The notes beneath the pieces are model-generated. The model saw only the letters and a list, made by a program, of their open reading frames with translations. It had not been told where the DNA came from and ran no database searches. From Gaiellasilicea sp963745775 (lineage in GTDB: Bacteria; Actinomycetota; Thermoleophilia; Gaiellales; Gaiellaceae): a stretch of DNA of 64,000 nt. Positions 27,393 through 36,788 of this stretch are shown here, in pieces. Numbering within the stretch: position 1 is the first letter of the stretch; each line of letters begins with the position of its first letter. The stretch covers positions 186,001 to 250,000 of the forward strand of contig CAVUYY010000008.1 in the NCBI GenBank assembly GCA_963745775.1. Direction: 5' to 3'. Made by a program: the position numbers and the translations under genes.

Positions 27393-27854
27393 CTAGAGCA
27401 CGCGCCGGTAGCTGATCTCCCAGAGGGGAGACCACGTGCTGCCGCCGTCGTCCGAGCGGGCGTACTCCCACTCGAGCGATTTGCGCTCGATCTCGTGCCA
27501 GCGCATCCGGAAAATCGATGTTCCGCCCTCGAACTCGGCGCGGCGGCGCAGGTCCATCTCGCCCTCCTCGAAGAGGCCGACGAAGTCGAGGTAGTTCGCG
27601 TCGGTGTCGACCCAGGTCTGCTTCCAGCAGCGTGCGCCACGGTCGTAGACGGAGAAGCTCAGCCCCTGGTACTCCAGCGTCGGCCGCGCGTCGAAGCTCT
27701 CGACGACCACTGCGTCGCCGAGGTCGAGGTAGACGGAGTTCGTCCCCCGCCCGTCGTCGCCCCAGGAGCAGTCCCACTCGCCGAGCCAGAAGTCGAACTG
27801 GCGGGCGGCGTCCTGCTGAGCTGTGCGGGGCTTCGGCGGGTGCGTGATGCCCAT
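27393..27854 (-). CDS. conserved hypothetical protein, calycin/DUF1579-like
   Basis: A 153-residue soluble protein. The sequence is rich in beta strands with an N-terminal FDFWLGEWDCSWGDDGRG motif, then VVVESFDARPTLEYQGLSF and CWKQTWVDTDANYLDF. This strand-turn pattern and the FWLGEW motif are typical of lipocalin-like DUF1579-type proteins. There is no signal peptide. The start ATG is followed by GITHPPKPRT. The closest named family is a guess; a small-molecule-binding role is possible but not shown. Confidence 0.6.
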   Translation of the reverse strand: MGITHPPKPRTAQQDAARQFDFWLGEWDCSWGDDGRGTNSVYLDLGDAVVVESFDARPTLEYQGLSFSVYDRGARCWKQTWVDTDANYLDFVGLFEEGEMDLRRRAEFEGGTSIFRMRWHEIERKSLEWEYARSDDGGSTWSPLWEISYRRVL

Positions 27855-27994
27855 ACGTGGACTTCTACGTCAGCGCGTGCAAACGAGTTAGGCGCTTAAC
27901 GGGAGCGCAACGCGCGCACAACTGGGGCTTCATCCCGGCGGCATCCGCTGGGCCGCGCCGAGCGTAGGCGCGAGAACCCCGCTAGAAAGAGAGG

Positions 27995-29616
27995 GTGCGC
28001 CGATTCGCAACCGGGATCCTGCTCGTGACGGCGTTTTTCGCCGGGACGGTGGACGCGCGAGCCGGTGGCGGCGACGCGGGCATCGCGCTTCGCGGCCTCG
28101 ACCGTGCGCTCGCCGCCGGACGGCTCTCGCCGCTCGACGCGCACGAGCACCGGCAGCGGGTCCGGCTCGCGCAGCGGGTCCTCAGGAGGCTGCCGGCCGA
28201 AGCGACGGCACTCGCTCGCCGCGGTGCTTCGCGAGGTCGCCGACCAGGCCTCGACGTACGACGACCCACGTGCGCTGACGCTCTTCACGACGCTCGAGCT
28301 GAACGCGAAGCACCTCGTTCACGACCGGCTGCCGGCGCCTGGTCACGACGTGGCGGATGGGCTCGGCGTCGTCTATCGCTCGGTTCCGGGTCGAGGGCTC
28401 CGCTTTCACCCGCTCGGCAGCTTCGGGCAGCTCAACAAGTACGTGAGCGCGGGTCAGCGGCGGCGGGCAACGTCGCTCGCCTACGCGCTGCTCGCCCGCG
28501 CACACGCCGGCCGGCGCGAGCTGACGTGGGAGTACGACTTCCGCGCCGCCGGCGGGGACCCGCCGTGGACGTCCGGGATGGCGCAGGCCGTGGCGGCGCA
28601 GGCGCTCGCCCGTGCGGGCCTCGTGCCCGAGGCTCGGCTCGCGTTCGCGGCGATCCCGAAGCGGCTCGTCAACGAGCGCGAGACCGGCACGTGGATCCGG
28701 CTCTACGGCTTCAGCGACATCGCCGTCCTGAACGCCCAGCTCCAGGCGGCGCTCTCGCTCGCCGACTACGCGCGGCTCGCGCGCGACGAGCGGGCGGCGC
28801 TGCTCGCGACCCGGCTGCGGCGCGCGGCGCTCCGCGCGCTTCCGGCCTTCGACACCGGCCACTGGTCGCGCTACGCCCTCGGCGGCAGCGAGGCGCCGCT
28901 CGGCTATCACCAGTACGTGACGTCGCTGCTCTGGAAGCTCGCGCAGACGACGGGGAACGAGCGCTGGGCCACGCAGGCCGCCGAGTTCCGCGACGACTGG
29001 CGGCGGCCGCCCGCGATCCGCGGCCTGGCCGCCCGGGCGCCGGCGCTGCCGCTACCGCGCGACGGCTTTCGTGACGCCGCGGCGATCCGGTTCTGGCTCT
29101 CGAAGCCGGCGTCGGTCGAGCTCACGATCGCGGGCGAGCGGGTCACCCGGCAGCTCGGCCCGGGCCTGCGGACGGTGCTCTGGGATCCCGGGGAGCGCCG
29201 CGCCGGCCGCTACGCCGTCGGGCTCGCCGCCGTCGACCGAGTCGGAAACCGGCACCGAGGCTCGGCTCGAGCCGGTCGTCGTCGCGCGGGACACGACTCC
29301 GCCCGACGCTTCGCGCGACCGCCGGGGACGAGCGGGTTTTCTGGCGCGCCAAGGATCGCGAGACGCCCTGGCTGACGCTCGACATCGAGCTCAGCCGCGG
29401 CGGCTCCACCCGGGTTCTCCGCCTGCCGAGGCGCCGGCTCGCCGGCTCGCACCGGCTCGCGCTCAGCGACCCTGGCACGCCACGCTTAGCGGCCGCGACT
29501 CCGCCGGTAACGCGAGCGAGGTCGTCCTAGGTCGGATCGGGCCGACGCGGCGCGAGCTCGCCCTGCGGCCCGTGCCAGCTGACTGGCGGCCGCGCAGCGT
29601 CTGCCGGCGGCGGTAG
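27995..29616 (+). CDS. secreted protein with D-glucuronyl C5-epimerase-like domain (frameshifted)
   Basis: It begins at GTG after GAGAGG with a signal-like sequence (RRFATGILLVTAFFAGT). The central 300 residues resemble the C-terminal domain of D-glucuronyl C5-epimerases: GLVPEARLAFAAIPKRLV, a YGFSDIAVLNAQ stretch, then TGHWSRYALGGSEAPLGYHQ with the conserved Tyr/His cluster. Two Ig-like segments at the end (PASVELTIAGERVTRQLG and WHATLSGRDSAGNASEVVLG) resemble FlgD/Fn3-type repeats. Frame changes occur near 28200, 29245, 29310 and 29470. The true end may be the TAG at 29530, which shares CTAG with the facing gene. An envelope polysaccharide or glycoprotein role is inferred. Confidence 0.6.
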
Positions 29617-29687
29617 GCCTTCATCCCGAGGGTCCAGAGCTTGCGCGCGACCCAGAGCAGGATGACGGTGCGGATCCGGAAGAACAT
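29527..29687 (-). CDS. small basic protein with one hydrophobic helix
   Basis: It starts MFFRIRTVILLWVARKLWT, a short membrane-associated helix with basic residues, then a very basic tail (MKAYRRRQTLRGRQ). The frame itself stays open to 29463; ending at the TAG at 29527 needs a frame shift but would share CTAG with the opposite-strand gene. It is about 52 residues. It lies 39 bp downstream of a GTPase gene on the same strand. Function is unknown. Confidence 0.4.
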
Positions 29688-29725
29688 GGACGCTGTCTGT
29701 CCCCGCCGCCGCGGCGGCAAACCAG

Positions 29726-31315
29726 CTAGGCGCGGGCCGTCGCGACGGCGGCGCAGAGACGCGCCTGCGCGTCGAGCTCGCGCTCGACCGGCGCGACGAC
29801 GAGCTCCTGCGCGACCTCGGCGACCCCGGCCCGCAGCGAGCGACCGGCCGCGCGGGCTCGCCGGCGCGCGCCGCCGCCGTTGACGAGCCGCGCGAGGAAC
29901 CCGAGCGCGATCCCGGCGAGCGGCGCCGCCGAGCAGGAGCCAGGTCGGAATCGGGATCCCGGAGACCTCCGGCAGCGGCACGACGTCGTCGATCCGGAGG
30001 TAGCCGAGGATCGCGAGCGCGACGAGCCAGAGCGACGCCGGCGACGACGGCCGCCGCGAGCAGCCGCTGGAGCAGCGCCGCGACGCGCCACCAGCGCGGG
30101 CGCGAGGCGTGTAGCTCGGCGCCCGCGACGGCGCGGTCGAGCCGGTCGGGACAGGCGCTCGTCCTCGGCGAGCGCGGCGTCGCGGACGAGCCGCGGCCAC
30201 GGGCGGCGGGAGGCCCCGGCGGCCCGGTCCGCGAGCGCGCGCGCGGCGGTCGCGACCTGGGCGCGCTGGACGTCGGTCGGCGGCGGCAGCGACGTCCGGA
30301 CCGCCGGCCGCGGGCGTCTCCGGGAGCCGCAGCCGCCGCAGCGGATCGGGCCGCAGGCGGCGGACCCAGCGGGCGAACGGCCAGCCGCACGCGAGCGCGC
30401 CGCGCCGGCGGTGTGCGTCGGAGACCGCCCGGAGCGACCGTCGGCACGCCGGCCGCGTCCTCGAGCGCGGCGAGCAGACGCGCGCGCTCCTCGCGTCCGA
30501 CGCCGTGCCGGCGGCCTCGCCGGCGCACGCGGCCGCGAACGCGGCCGCGGCGCGCGTCGACGTCCGCGCCGAGCCGCGCAACGGCCGCATCCCGCGCGGC
30601 CACGCGCTCGTGCGAGCAGCCGCCGCAGCTCGGGCAGGCCGTCGCCCGTCGCGCGCCGACACGACGAGCGAGCGGGCACGCCTCGAAGCCCGTCCTCGGC
30701 GAGCAGGCGCTCCGCGTCCTCCCGCCAGGCGGCGACGTCCGCGGCGGACAGGAGGTCGGCCTGGTTCAGGACGACGGCCATCGCGGCCGCGTGCGAGGCG
30801 AGCGGCCGCAGGTAGCGCTCGTGCAGCGCTCGCGTCGGCGTACTTCTGCGGCTCGACGACCCAGAGGACGAGGTCGGCGAGCTCGACGACCCGGTCGACT
30901 TCGAGCCGGTGCGCCGCCTCGACCGAGTCGAAGTCCGGGAGGTCGAGCAGCACGAGCCCGTCGAGCGCCGTCGGCCTCGAGGCGGTGCCGGCGCGCGATC
31001 TCGAGCCAGTCGAGGAGCGCGTCGGCGCCGTCGCCCCAGACGGCCGCCTGGCCGGACGAGGTCGTCGGCCGCCGCCGGCCGACGGCCGCCAGCTCGGCTC
31101 CCGGTGAGCGCGTTGAAGAGCTGCGACTTGCCCGACGCCGGTCGGGCCCGGCGAGCGCGACGACCGTCGACTCGAGCCCGAGCCCGAGGCGCACGCCCGC
31201 CTTCGCGACGACCGCCCGCGCGGCCTCGACCGCGTCGTCGTCGAGCCGCCCGCTCGGCGAGGTCGGCGGCCTCGGCGAGCGCCGCGATCCGGCCGTCCGA
31301 GCGTCGCGCCGTCAT
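29726..31315 (-). CDS. dynamin-like/Era-like GTPase, second of a pair (frameshifted)
   Basis: The ATG overlaps the upstream GTPase stop as ATGA. Assembled across frames it reads ALAGPTGVGKSQLFNALTGS (G1), a DLPDFDSVEAAHRLEVD switch region (G3, DxPD), then VVLNQADLL (G4, NQAD) and VVSARDGRGLPEL (G5). The C-terminal half has DAALAEDERL and two hydrophobic segments (VAGVALWLVALAILGYLRI and PTWLLLGG) with a basic tail, so it is membrane-anchored. Four or more frame changes occur (about 31230, 31080, 30720, 30330, 30060, 29930). The topology fits bacterial dynamin-like GTPases acting at membranes; the role here is unknown. Confidence 0.62.
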   Translation of the reverse strand: MTARRSDGRIAALAEAADLAERAARRRRGRGRAGGRREGGRAPRARARVDGRRARRARPASGKSQLFNALTGSRAGGRRPAAADDLVRPGGRLGRRRRRAPRLARDRAPAPPRGRRRSTGSCCSTSRTSTRSRRRTGSKSTGSSSSPTSSSGSSSRRSTPTRALHERYLRPLASHAAAMAVVLNQADLLSAADVAAWREDAERLLAEDGLRGVPARSSCRRATGDGLPELRRLLARARGRAGCGRCAARRGRRRAPRPRSRPRAPARPPARRRTRGARASARRARGRGRRADGRSGRSPTHTAGAARSRAAGRSPAGSAACGPIRCGGCGSRRRPRPAVRTSLPPPTDVQRAQVATAARALADRAAGASRRPWPRLVRDAALAEDERLSRPARPRRRGRRATRLAPALVARRGAAPAAARGGRRRRRRSGSSRSRSSATSGSTTSCRCRRSPGSRFRPGSCSAAPLAGIALGFLARLVNGGGARRRARAAGRSLRAGVAEVAQELVVAPVERELDAQARLCAAVATARA

Positions 31316-33016
31316 GCAGCCCGGCGGATCGCGTCGACGCGCGGCGTGGAGCCGCGCGAAAGCTGTCCGCCTCGGGCGCGGCGGCGTCGAGCAGCGCGTC
31401 GAAGCGCGCGGCGTCCTCGCGCAGCAGCCGCTCGACGCGCTCGACGAGATCCTCCCGCGCGCGCGCGGCGAGCGCCCGGACGGCCTGGTCGCCGAAGATC
31501 GCCTCGAGCACCTTCTGGCCGACCGCCGACGTGCCGCCCGCGACGACGACCTCCGCGCCGGTGAGGCCGCCGGTGTGCGCGAAGACGGCGAGCATGACGG
31601 TCAGCCCCGCCCCGTTCACCCCGAGCGAGGCGATCCGGGCCGTGGCGCGCTTCGCCGCGCCCTCCTCGCTGACGAGCTCGAAGACGACGCCCTGCCAGGC
31701 GCGAACCTCCTCCTCGGTCGCCGCCTCGAGCTCCGGCGAGGCGCGGTCGAGCTCCGGCGCGCCGTCGAGCAGCGCCCGGCCCGGAACCCGCTCGCGCCAG
31801 GCGCGCGCGGTCCGCTCGGCCGCGCGCTCGGCGGCGGCCCGGACGACCGCCTCGACCCGGTTCTCGACCGCGACGCGCAACTCGGCATCGGCGGCGGGCG
31901 AGCCCGGTGACGAGGCTCTTCAGCCGGTCGCGCAGCCAGCCGACGCGCGTCTCGAGCGCGCGCATCACGTCGCCCGTCCCCACCACCTCGTGCCAGCGGG
32001 CGAGCACCTCGCCGCGCAGCAGCGAGCCGCTCCGCAGCGCGGTCTCGACCTCGCGGAGCGCGGCCGCGTAGGCGCTGTCGACCTCCGCCCGGAGCTCGGA
32101 GGCCGCCGTCAGCTGCTCGACCGCGGCGCGCTCGACGACCGTCGCGCGCGCGGGCAGGCTCGCGAGCGCGCCCCGCAGCGTCCGGCGGACGAGCGCCGCC
32201 CGCGCCTGCGCGTCCGACGGCGAGGTCGTCGAGCCAGCGCGCGCACCGGCGCGAGCGCCGGCGCCGGGAATCAGCTCGTCGACGAGCGCGACCTCGGGCA
32301 CGACGAGCACGTCGCTGTCGCCGAGGTCCTGCGTCGCGGAGCATCTGCTGCAGGTGCGCGGGAACCTCGCGGCCGGCGTCGTCGGGCACGCGGTTCAGGA
32401 CGATCGAGAGCGTCGTGCCGCGCTCGCGCGCCGCGTGCAGGAACTCCCACGGGACGGCGTCGGCGTAGCGCGCCGCGGTCGTGACGAAGAGCCAGGCGTC
32501 GGCGGCGGCGAGGAGCTGGTTCGCGAGCGCGCGGTTCTCCTTCGAGCACGGAGTCGATGTCGGGCGAGTCGAGCAGCGCGAGCCCCGGGCTGAGCGCGGC
32601 CGTCGGGACGAGCTGGATCGAGCGGCCGTCGCCGCGGCTCGGCCGGCCCGCGCCGCCCGTCGTCCGGGCGAGCCCGGGCAGGATCCGGTCGTCCTCGAAC
32701 CAGCGCACGTCGTCCGGGTGGCAGGCGAGCACCGGGCGCCGCGTCGTCGGGCGCAGCACGCCGGCGGGGCTGACGACCGCGCCGATCAGGCTGTTCACGA
32801 GCGTCGACTTGCCGGCGCCCGGTCGAGCCGCCGACGACCATCAGCACCGGCGCCTCCATCTGCCGCAGGCGCGGGAGCAGGTAGTCGTCGACCTGGGCGA
32901 CGAGGTCGTCGCGGACGCGGCGCGCCTCCGCGGCGCCGGGCACGTCGAGCTGCAGGCCGAACGCCGCGCAGGTCGTCGCGCAGCCGGGTAAGGGGTTCGG
33001 TGACGTCGGCGGGCAT
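31312..33016 (-). CDS. dynamin-like/Era-like GTPase, first of a pair (frameshifted)
   Basis: It starts MPADVTEPLTRLRDDLRG. After frame joining, APVLMVVGGSTGAGKSTLVN is the P-loop, ALLDSPDIDSVL the G3 region (DSPD), and IVLNRVPDD the G4 region (NRxP rather than NKxD). A long helical part follows, with a glycine-rich hydrophobic stretch (TARIASLGVNGAGLTVMLAV and GAEVVVAGGTSAVGQKVLE) resembling dynamin-type membrane paddles. At least five frame changes are needed (near 32950, 32825, 32540, 32335, 31905, 31350). It is coupled to the second GTPase. Similar adjacent GTPase pairs occur in many actinobacteria without a firm function. Confidence 0.65.
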
Positions 33017-33168
33017 GCTCGGGCGGCTACCCGCCGCGCCCGAACGGTACCCGCCGCGATCCGGCTTGACCGTGCTGACGGCGCCGTTCAAGATCGACCG
33101 GAAGGTCCGAGAAGGAAGCCGGGTGCTGCGGCGTCGGCTCGACGAGGGACTGCGATGGTGCTGCGCTG

Positions 33169-34143
33169 ATGCTCGACTCCGCTGTACTCGACGTCGCGAT
33201 CGGGCTGATCTTCGTGTTCGTGATCCTCAGCCTGGCGTGCTCGGCGCTGAACGAGACGATCTCGGGCATGTTCAACTGGCGCGCGCAGTTCCTCCGGCGC
33301 GGGATCGCGAACCTGCTCGAGCCGGCGAACCTCGAGCGCGGCCTCGAGCAGACGGGGAAGTTGCTCGAGCACCCGCTCCTGAACGCGTTCGTCCGGCCGG
33401 TGACCCCGCGTTCGAAGCGGCGCCACTATCCGTCGTACGTGCCCTCGCGCACGTTCGTCGCGGCGTTGCTCGATTTCGACCAGGCAGGGACGAAGCGCGA
33501 CATCGAGGCTGCGATCGCCGCGGTCCCGAGCGAGGACGCGCGGAAGGCGCTTACCGTCCTGCTCGCACGCGCGGACGGGAACGTGGCCCAGTTCACCCGC
33601 GACGCCGAGCGCTGGTTCGACGACTCGATGGAGCGCGTCTCGGGCTGGTACCGGCGGCGCGTGCAGAAGGTGCTCTGGGCGCTCGCGCTGGCGCTCGTGC
33701 TGGCGCTGAACATCGACAGCTTCCGGATCGCGGAGCAGCTCTGGACGCAGAAGGCGGTCCGCGCCGCGGTCGTCGCCAGGGCGGAGGCGGTTCGGCCCGA
33801 GACGGCCTCGACCGACCTGAGGGAGGTGGCGGACGACGTGACCGACCTCGAGCAGCTCTCGATTCCGATCGGCTGGACGACCGAGACCAGGCCGGAAGGG
33901 AGCGACGACTGGCTGCTCTGCGGCGCGCTGAAGGTGCTCGGCCTGCTCGTCACCGCGGCGGCCCTGACGCTCGGGGCGCCGTTCTGGTTCGACGTCCTCA
34001 GCAAGGTCGCGCGGCTGCGCTCGGCCGGCGCGCCCCCGCCCGCGACCGACGCCGTCCGGCGCGGCGAGGGCGAGGAGACGAGAGCCGGGCCCGGCGTTGG
34101 CTGCGGGCACGACGAGCGGCCTCGCGCCCGCGGCCCCGCCTGA
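33169..34143 (+). CDS. conserved membrane protein of unknown function
   Basis: A 324-residue protein with an N-terminal membrane helix (VAIGLIFVFVILSLACSAL) followed by a conserved NETISGMFNWRAQFLRRGI. Two more hydrophobic segments (WALALALVLALNIDSF and LKVLGLLVTAAALTLGAPFW) flank a soluble middle part. The motif APFWFDVLSKVARLRSAG recurs in a widespread unnamed family. The last 40 residues look low in complexity and may be out of frame; a shift would end the protein near 34160. There is no frame break in the main body. I do not recognise its function. Confidence 0.72.
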   Translation: MLDSAVLDVAIGLIFVFVILSLACSALNETISGMFNWRAQFLRRGIANLLEPANLERGLEQTGKLLEHPLLNAFVRPVTPRSKRRHYPSYVPSRTFVAALLDFDQAGTKRDIEAAIAAVPSEDARKALTVLLARADGNVAQFTRDAERWFDDSMERVSGWYRRRVQKVLWALALALVLALNIDSFRIAEQLWTQKAVRAAVVARAEAVRPETASTDLREVADDVTDLEQLSIPIGWTTETRPEGSDDWLLCGALKVLGLLVTAAALTLGAPFWFDVLSKVARLRSAGAPPPATDAVRRGEGEETRAGPGVGCGHDERPRARGPA

Positions 34144-34196
34144 CCCGGAGGCGACGCGCTGAAGTTCGAGGTGGTCGACGACCCGTCCGGCCCGCG

Positions 34197-35910
34197 TCAG
34201 AGCAGGAGGTCGTCGAGGGCGATCGCGCCTGTCTGCGGCAGCTCGTCGCCGAGACACGTGGCCTCCTGGAGCGCCCGCTCCTCCTCCCGCACGAGCCAGC
34301 CCTCGTACGTTGCGCTACGGGCGAACCGGGTCAGTGCGGTAACGATGGCGGGGCGCGCCGATGCGAGCGGAAGCGCGCCGAGCGTCGTCGTCGCCCCGAG
34401 CGGGCGCACCTCGATCCGCTCCAGCAGGCTGCGGACGAAGCCGCTGCTCCCGAGGGAGAAGATCCGGCGCGGCGCGACCGTCTCGAGCGCCAGACCACGC
34501 ATGCCGCCGCCGAGCCAGGCCACCGGCTGTGCGACCTCGACGTACCGTGCCTGCAACGAAGCGTAGGTCGCATGAAACGCGGCGACGGCCGCGGCGCTGG
34601 GCGGCGGCGGCCGGAACCGGGCGCGAATCGCCTCGCGCCGGAGCTCGTCCGCGAGGAGCGCACGGGCGGCGACCCGGCCGAGCCGGGCGCGACCGAGCGC
34701 CGTTCGGTACGCCGCGAGGCTGCCGCCGTGGCGCTCCTCGACGAGGGCGAGCTCAGCGGCCAGCACGGCACCCGGCTCGAGATCCACCTTCGACGCGAGC
34801 ACGAGCCGCTCGAGGACGACGCTCCGGGCGACGTCGCGATCGCCGAGCGCGCGAAAAAGCGGAGCGACCGCGTCCGTCCTGAGCTCGCCCGCCTGCAACG
34901 TGCAGATCGTGCCCGGAGGCAGTCGGAGCTGGCCGGCGGTCAGCGAGGCGTCGAACGCAGGCCCCGCCGCACCCGGCCCGCTGCAGAGCTTCGGGTCGCG
35001 GACCCAGAGGTAGACGCAGACGGCCTCGCCCTTGTCCCGGTCGATCCCCGCGGTGCTGAAGGTCGCCCACCCCCACGACCAGATCGAGTGCGTGCCGAGC
35101 TCCTTCGTGACCTGCCGCGCCGCGAGCGCCTCGAGCTTGACGATCTCGAGCCACTTCGAGCGCGGCTGCAGCCCCTCGCGCCCGCCCTGCCCCGGCGCGG
35201 AGTGGAACTGGAGCTCCAGGGCGACCCGGCTCGCCGGGATCCCGATCTCGGTGAAGCGACGGACGAGCCCGCGCATTCCGCGCCGCATCGCCCGGCTGCC
35301 GCGTACGGACCCGAGCGCATGGAGCTGCGGCACGTTCGGCGCGGTGAAGAACACCTGGCGGATCAGGAGCGCGGTCTTCGCCGCCTCCCGCCACCAGTCT
35401 GCGGCCTCGCCGCCTGTGTAGGGCGGATTCGCGATCGTGAGCGCCGGTCGTGCGCCGCGCTCGGCGAGGCGGCGGACGAGGACGAGCGTGTTCTCGCGGT
35501 ACTGCGCCGTCGTCGCCGTCCACGGGCGTCGGCGTCTGGGCGCCGAAGAGCTCGTTCAGGGCGATCCAGGGCGTCGCGCAGCCCGTGACCGAGACGGCGA
35601 AGTCGAAGAGCCGGTCGGCCTTCTCGACGATCGTTGCGGGATCGGCCGGCGCGGTCGGCGTCCCCACGCGCTTGTTGAAGTTGAGGTCGAAGAAGACCGT
35701 CGCCGCGCCCGCCGCTCGCGCCGCGGCGGGCTTCTCCGTCCCGGAGGTGTAGGCGAGCGTGAGCCCCGGCTTCTGCGGGAGCGGCGCGTCGTGCCCGGCG
35801 AAGTCGACCCAGAGCGGCTTCGAGTCCGGGATCCCACATTCGCGCGCCTCTGCCGGCGCGGCGGCCAGGAGCGCGGCGAGGAGCGCGATGCCGAGGGCGA
35901 GCCGGATCAC
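34197..35910 (-). CDS. secreted protein of unknown function (one frameshift)
   Basis: A large exported protein of about 570 residues with a signal peptide (MIRLALGIALLAALLAAAPAEA) cleaved before RECGIPDSKPLWVDFAGHD. The mature part opens with strands like a TIM-barrel or glycosidase-like fold (VFFDLNFNKRVGTP, IVEKADRLFDFAVS, TPWIALNELFGA). The second half has KWLEIVKLEALAARQVTKEL and SIWSWGWATFS. The frame changes near 35520, after FGAQTPTP. The INLNELFG-type strand and SWGWATF pattern hint at a glycoside-hydrolase-like barrel, but no catalytic pair can be named. The GTG start has AGGAG directly upstream, at poor spacing. Confidence 0.6.
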
Positions 35911-35965
35911 GCTCCTAGTTGTAGCGCGCCCGTCGGCGCGTCGAGGATGCCCGGGAAGGTGGACG

Positions 35966-35971
35966 TATACT
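35966..35971 (+). promoter_or_regulatory. possible -10 element (TATACT) upstream of DUF6325 gene
   Basis: TATACT stands out in the GC-rich 148-bp divergent region between the secreted protein (minus) and the DUF6325 gene (plus), about 88 bp before the ATG at 36059. No convincing -35 element lies at the right distance. It is a hint only. Confidence 0.25.
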
Positions 35972-36058
35972 CGGCACGCGGAACGAGAAGGCGTGCTCAG
36001 GGCCTCCGCGATCCGCTCAACCCCAGTCCGCCGGAGCACACACCACAAAGGAGATCGC

Positions 36059-36472
36059 ATGGCAGTCGGCCCCGTCGACGTCTACATCATCGGCTTTCCA
36101 GGCAACAAGTTCACCGGGCGGATCGCCCCGGCGATCATGGAGCTCGTGGAGAACGGCACGATCCGGATCCTCGACCTGCTCTTCGTGATGAAGGATGCGG
36201 ACGGCGTCGTGACGACGCTCGAGGCGTCGGACCTCGACGAGGACGGCGCGGCCTTCGTCGCCATCGACGTCGCACAGCCGGGCGCACTCGGGCCCGAGGA
36301 CGCCGAGGAGGTCAGCGACGACCTTCCGGCCGGGAGCGCGGCGATGCTGGTCGCGTTCGAGAACCTCTGGGCCGGAAGGCTCGTCGAAGCACTTCAGGCC
36401 GCGGACGCCGTCGTGATCGACTCGATCCGGATCCCGGTCGACGTCGTCCAGGCCGCGCTCGAGACCAGCTAG
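36059..36472 (+). CDS. DUF6325 family protein
   Basis: A 137-residue soluble protein starting at ATG, with AAAGGAG 5 bp upstream. It reads MAVGPVDVYIIGFPGNKFTG and continues with VENGTIRILDLLFVMKDADG and LPAGSAAMLVAFENLWAGRL. This alternation of strands and helices is the DUF6325 (formerly DUF1269-like) pattern. It is followed 30 bp later by a SHOCT protein, a pairing seen in other actinobacteria. The family has no known activity. The frame is open upstream but the ribosome site fixes the start. Confidence 0.78.
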   Translation: MAVGPVDVYIIGFPGNKFTGRIAPAIMELVENGTIRILDLLFVMKDADGVVTTLEASDLDEDGAAFVAIDVAQPGALGPEDAEEVSDDLPAGSAAMLVAFENLWAGRLVEALQAADAVVIDSIRIPVDVVQAALETS

Positions 36473-36502
36473 CCCGTCCACTTCGAGATCGAGAGGAAAC
36501 GC

Positions 36503-36769
36503 ATGGGACTTCTTCGCATGGCAACCCGCACCGCCGTCGTCGCGGGAACGGCCACCGCCGTCTCCGGGCGCGTGGCGCGCCGACAGGACGCCAAGTTCGC
36601 CGAGCAGGACGCGCAGGCAGCACAGCAGCAGTACGCACCTCCTCCGCAGGCGGCGCCGGCGGAGGAAGACGCGACAGCGCAGCTCCAGAACCTGGCGGCG
36701 CTGAACAAGCAGGGCGTGCTCACCGACGAGGAGTTCGCGGCCGCCAAGGCCAAGATCCTCGGGATCTGA
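36503..36769 (+). CDS. SHOCT-domain protein
   Basis: An 88-residue protein. The N-terminal part is a weakly hydrophobic TAVVAGTATAVSGRVARRQ helix, followed by a glutamine- and proline-rich linker. The C-terminal SHOCT domain is LQNLAALNKQGVLTDEEFAA then AKAKILG. SHOCT modules are short and usually accompany membrane or nucleic-acid domains. GAGAGG precedes the ATG by 6 bp. Likely co-transcribed with the DUF6325 gene. Its partner function is unknown. Confidence 0.8.
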   Translation: MGLLRMATRTAVVAGTATAVSGRVARRQDAKFAEQDAQAAQQQYAPPPQAAPAEEDATAQLQNLAALNKQGVLTDEEFAAAKAKILGI

Positions 36770-36788
36770 TCCGGAGCGCCTCGTCGCC

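Noticed and set aside
29700..29720. Palindromic CCGCCGCCGCGGCGG near the second GTPase stop as a terminator
   Set aside because: It is simple GC-repeat sequence with no T-tract and could be chance in this composition.
32481..35588. Open frame of about 1035 codons on the plus strand
   Set aside because: It crosses the GTPase gene, an intergenic region, a membrane gene on another frame and the secreted protein, and its translation is Arg/Ala/Pro-rich without domains.
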